A stretch of DNA of 64,000 nt from Frigoribacterium sp. SL97 (GTDB lineage: Bacteria; Actinomycetota; Actinomycetes; Actinomycetales; Microbacteriaceae): positions 1,178,001 through 1,242,000 of the forward strand of contig NZ_CP113062.1 of NCBI RefSeq assembly GCF_026625765.1, read 5' to 3'. Below the pieces are notes generated by a model that worked only from the letters and a program-made list of their open reading frames with translations, was not told the origin of the DNA and did not search any database. This document shows, piece after piece, positions 63,315 to 64,000 of the stretch (position 1 is its first letter; every line of letters begins with the position of its first letter). The position numbers and the translations under genes are program-made.

Positions 63315-64000
63315 GTGACGATCCCGGAGGCCGACCGCGAGCTGATCGTCGCGCGTCGCCTCCGAGCCGCGGGCTGCGTCTTCGCCGAGGACGAGGCGCG
63401 CCTGCTGGTGGCCGCCGCCGACGCCGGAACCCGGCCCGCCGCCGGAACCCGGCCCGCCGCCGGAACCCGGCCCGTCGCCGGAACCCGGCCCGAGGCCGAT
63501 GCCGACGCGCCCGACGCCGACGCGCTCGAGTTGATGGTCGCCGACCGCGTCGCCGGACGACCGCTCGAGCAGATCCTCGGCTGGGCGGAGTTCGCGGGGC
63601 GGCGGATCGTCGTCGAGCCGGGCGTCTTCGTGCCCCGCCGCCGGACCGAGTTGGTCCTGGGGCAGGCCTCCGCGGCGCTCGTGGACGATGCGGCACCCGT
63701 GGACGAGGGCGACGGTCCGGCGACCCGTTCCCCCGCCGTGCTCGAGCTCTGCTGCGGCGCCGCCGCCGTCGCGACCGTGCTCGCCGCCGAGCACCCCGGT
63801 CTCGACCTCTGGGCCACCGACCTCGACCCGGCCGCCGTGCACTGCGCCCGTCGCAACCTCGACGGGAGGGGGACCGTCGTCCGGGGAGACCTGTTCGACG
63901 GGCTGCCCCCGTCGCTGCGCGGCCGGTTCCGGGTGATCGCGGCGAATGCGCCCTACGTGCCGACCGGGGCGATCTCGTCCCTGCCGCCCGAGGCGCGCCT
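63315..64000 (+). CDS. HemK-like N5-glutamine methyltransferase, 3' end missing
   Basis: 228 codons from GTG 63315 to the window edge. The frame is open throughout. An N-terminal helical region carries four AGTRP repeats (codons 36-59, 18-bp units at 63420-63491). The SAM-binding motif VLELCCGAAAVA is near 139 and the catalytic NPPY motif appears as ANAPYVP, a variant seen in actinobacterial members. It probably methylates a glutamine of a release factor-like protein; whether it is the genome's main PrmC is unclear. Confidence 0.83.
   Translation, partial: MTIPEADRELIVARRLRAAGCVFAEDEARLLVAAADAGTRPAAGTRPAAGTRPVAGTRPEADADAPDADALELMVADRVAGRPLEQILGWAEFAGRRIVVEPGVFVPRRRTELVLGQASAALVDDAAPVDEGDGPATRSPAVLELCCGAAAVATVLAAEHPGLDLWATDLDPAAVHCARRNLDGRGTVVRGDLFDGLPPSLRGRFRVIAANAPYVPTGAISSLPPEAR
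63420..63491 (+). repeat. Four in-frame 18-bp tandem repeats
   Basis: Four copies of GCCGCCGGAACCCGGCCC, with the first codon varying, encode AAGTRP-type hexapeptides inside the HemK-like gene. Near identity suggests recent slippage expansion. Confidence 0.85.

Overview
The window is one contiguous, very GC-rich chromosomal segment of an actinomycete. Gene content and order point to Microbacteriaceae: the enolase / FtsB-DivIC / DUF501 cluster, the ilvA-greA-DUF4307-mca cluster, mycothiol S-conjugate amidase, a short Z-prenyl diphosphate synthase, and the xseA-xseB-DUF4245-carbonic anhydrase-fumC group. I cannot name the genus from sequence alone. No prophage, insertion sequence, rRNA operon or CRISPR array was found.

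Layout. 1-4.1 kb: enolase tail, divisome protein, DUF501, a membrane-anchored subtilase and a type II NADH dehydrogenase. 4.1-5.3 kb: a 1.2-kb gene-free stretch with a UAA-anticodon tRNA, repeat arrays and two 75-bp palindromic elements. 5.3-10.5 kb: an Ig-like polytopic membrane protein, LemA, an HtpX protease and a YcaQ-type glycosylase. 10.6-17.5 kb: a frameshifted AI-2E exporter, ilvA, greA, DUF4307, mca, a PAQR protein and a prenyltransferase. 17.5-23.1 kb: aminotransferase, PhoH-PIN protein, AbiEi/DUF559-like protein and prepilin peptidase, separated by repeat-filled intergenic DNA. 23.3-34.9 kb: fumC, carbonic anhydrase, DUF4245, exonuclease VII, ispH, aldolase, GlpX phosphatase, rmuC, an exonuclease and ychF. 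35-43 kb: an AlaDH/PNT enzyme, a TetR/metallo-hydrolase pair and a molybdenum block (FdhF/YdeP oxidoreductase, fdhD, moeA, mobA). 43-47.7 kb: a lipoprotein, an MsrB-MsrA fusion, an ABC-F ATPase and a Tat-exported phosphodiesterase. 47.8-56.3 kb: a galactan-utilisation locus (GH53, GH42, binding protein, two permeases, LacI regulator). 56.3-64 kb: SDR, MarR, a frameshifted lipoprotein, a LolA-like protein with an ABC exporter, a MhuD-like haem monooxygenase, an FBP zinc-finger protein and a HemK-like methyltransferase cut by the window end.

How parts work together. Galactan is cut outside the cell by the GH53 enzyme, oligomers enter through the binding protein and permeases, the GH42 enzyme splits them inside, and the LacI protein probably acts at operators in the divergent promoter. 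The energising ATPase is not encoded here. The molybdenum block supplies cofactor, sulfur transfer and apo-enzyme for one oxidoreductase. The fumC/aldolase/GlpX genes are central carbon metabolism.

The most unusual content is repetitive. (1) Seven intergenic elements, each exactly 75 bp, have 17-bp imperfect terminal inverted repeats but divergent interiors; all lie between 4.6 and 21.1 kb. (2) Two arrays of short tandem units (19-20 bp and 22-23 bp) each abut such an element. (3) A 10-mer, AGGAGGCGCG, occurs about 40 times on either strand, against roughly one expected at this base composition. It lies both inside genes and as inverted pairs forming terminator-like hairpins, a distribution like that of DNA uptake sequences. 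Two genes carry single-base frameshifts, which may be real or assembly errors.
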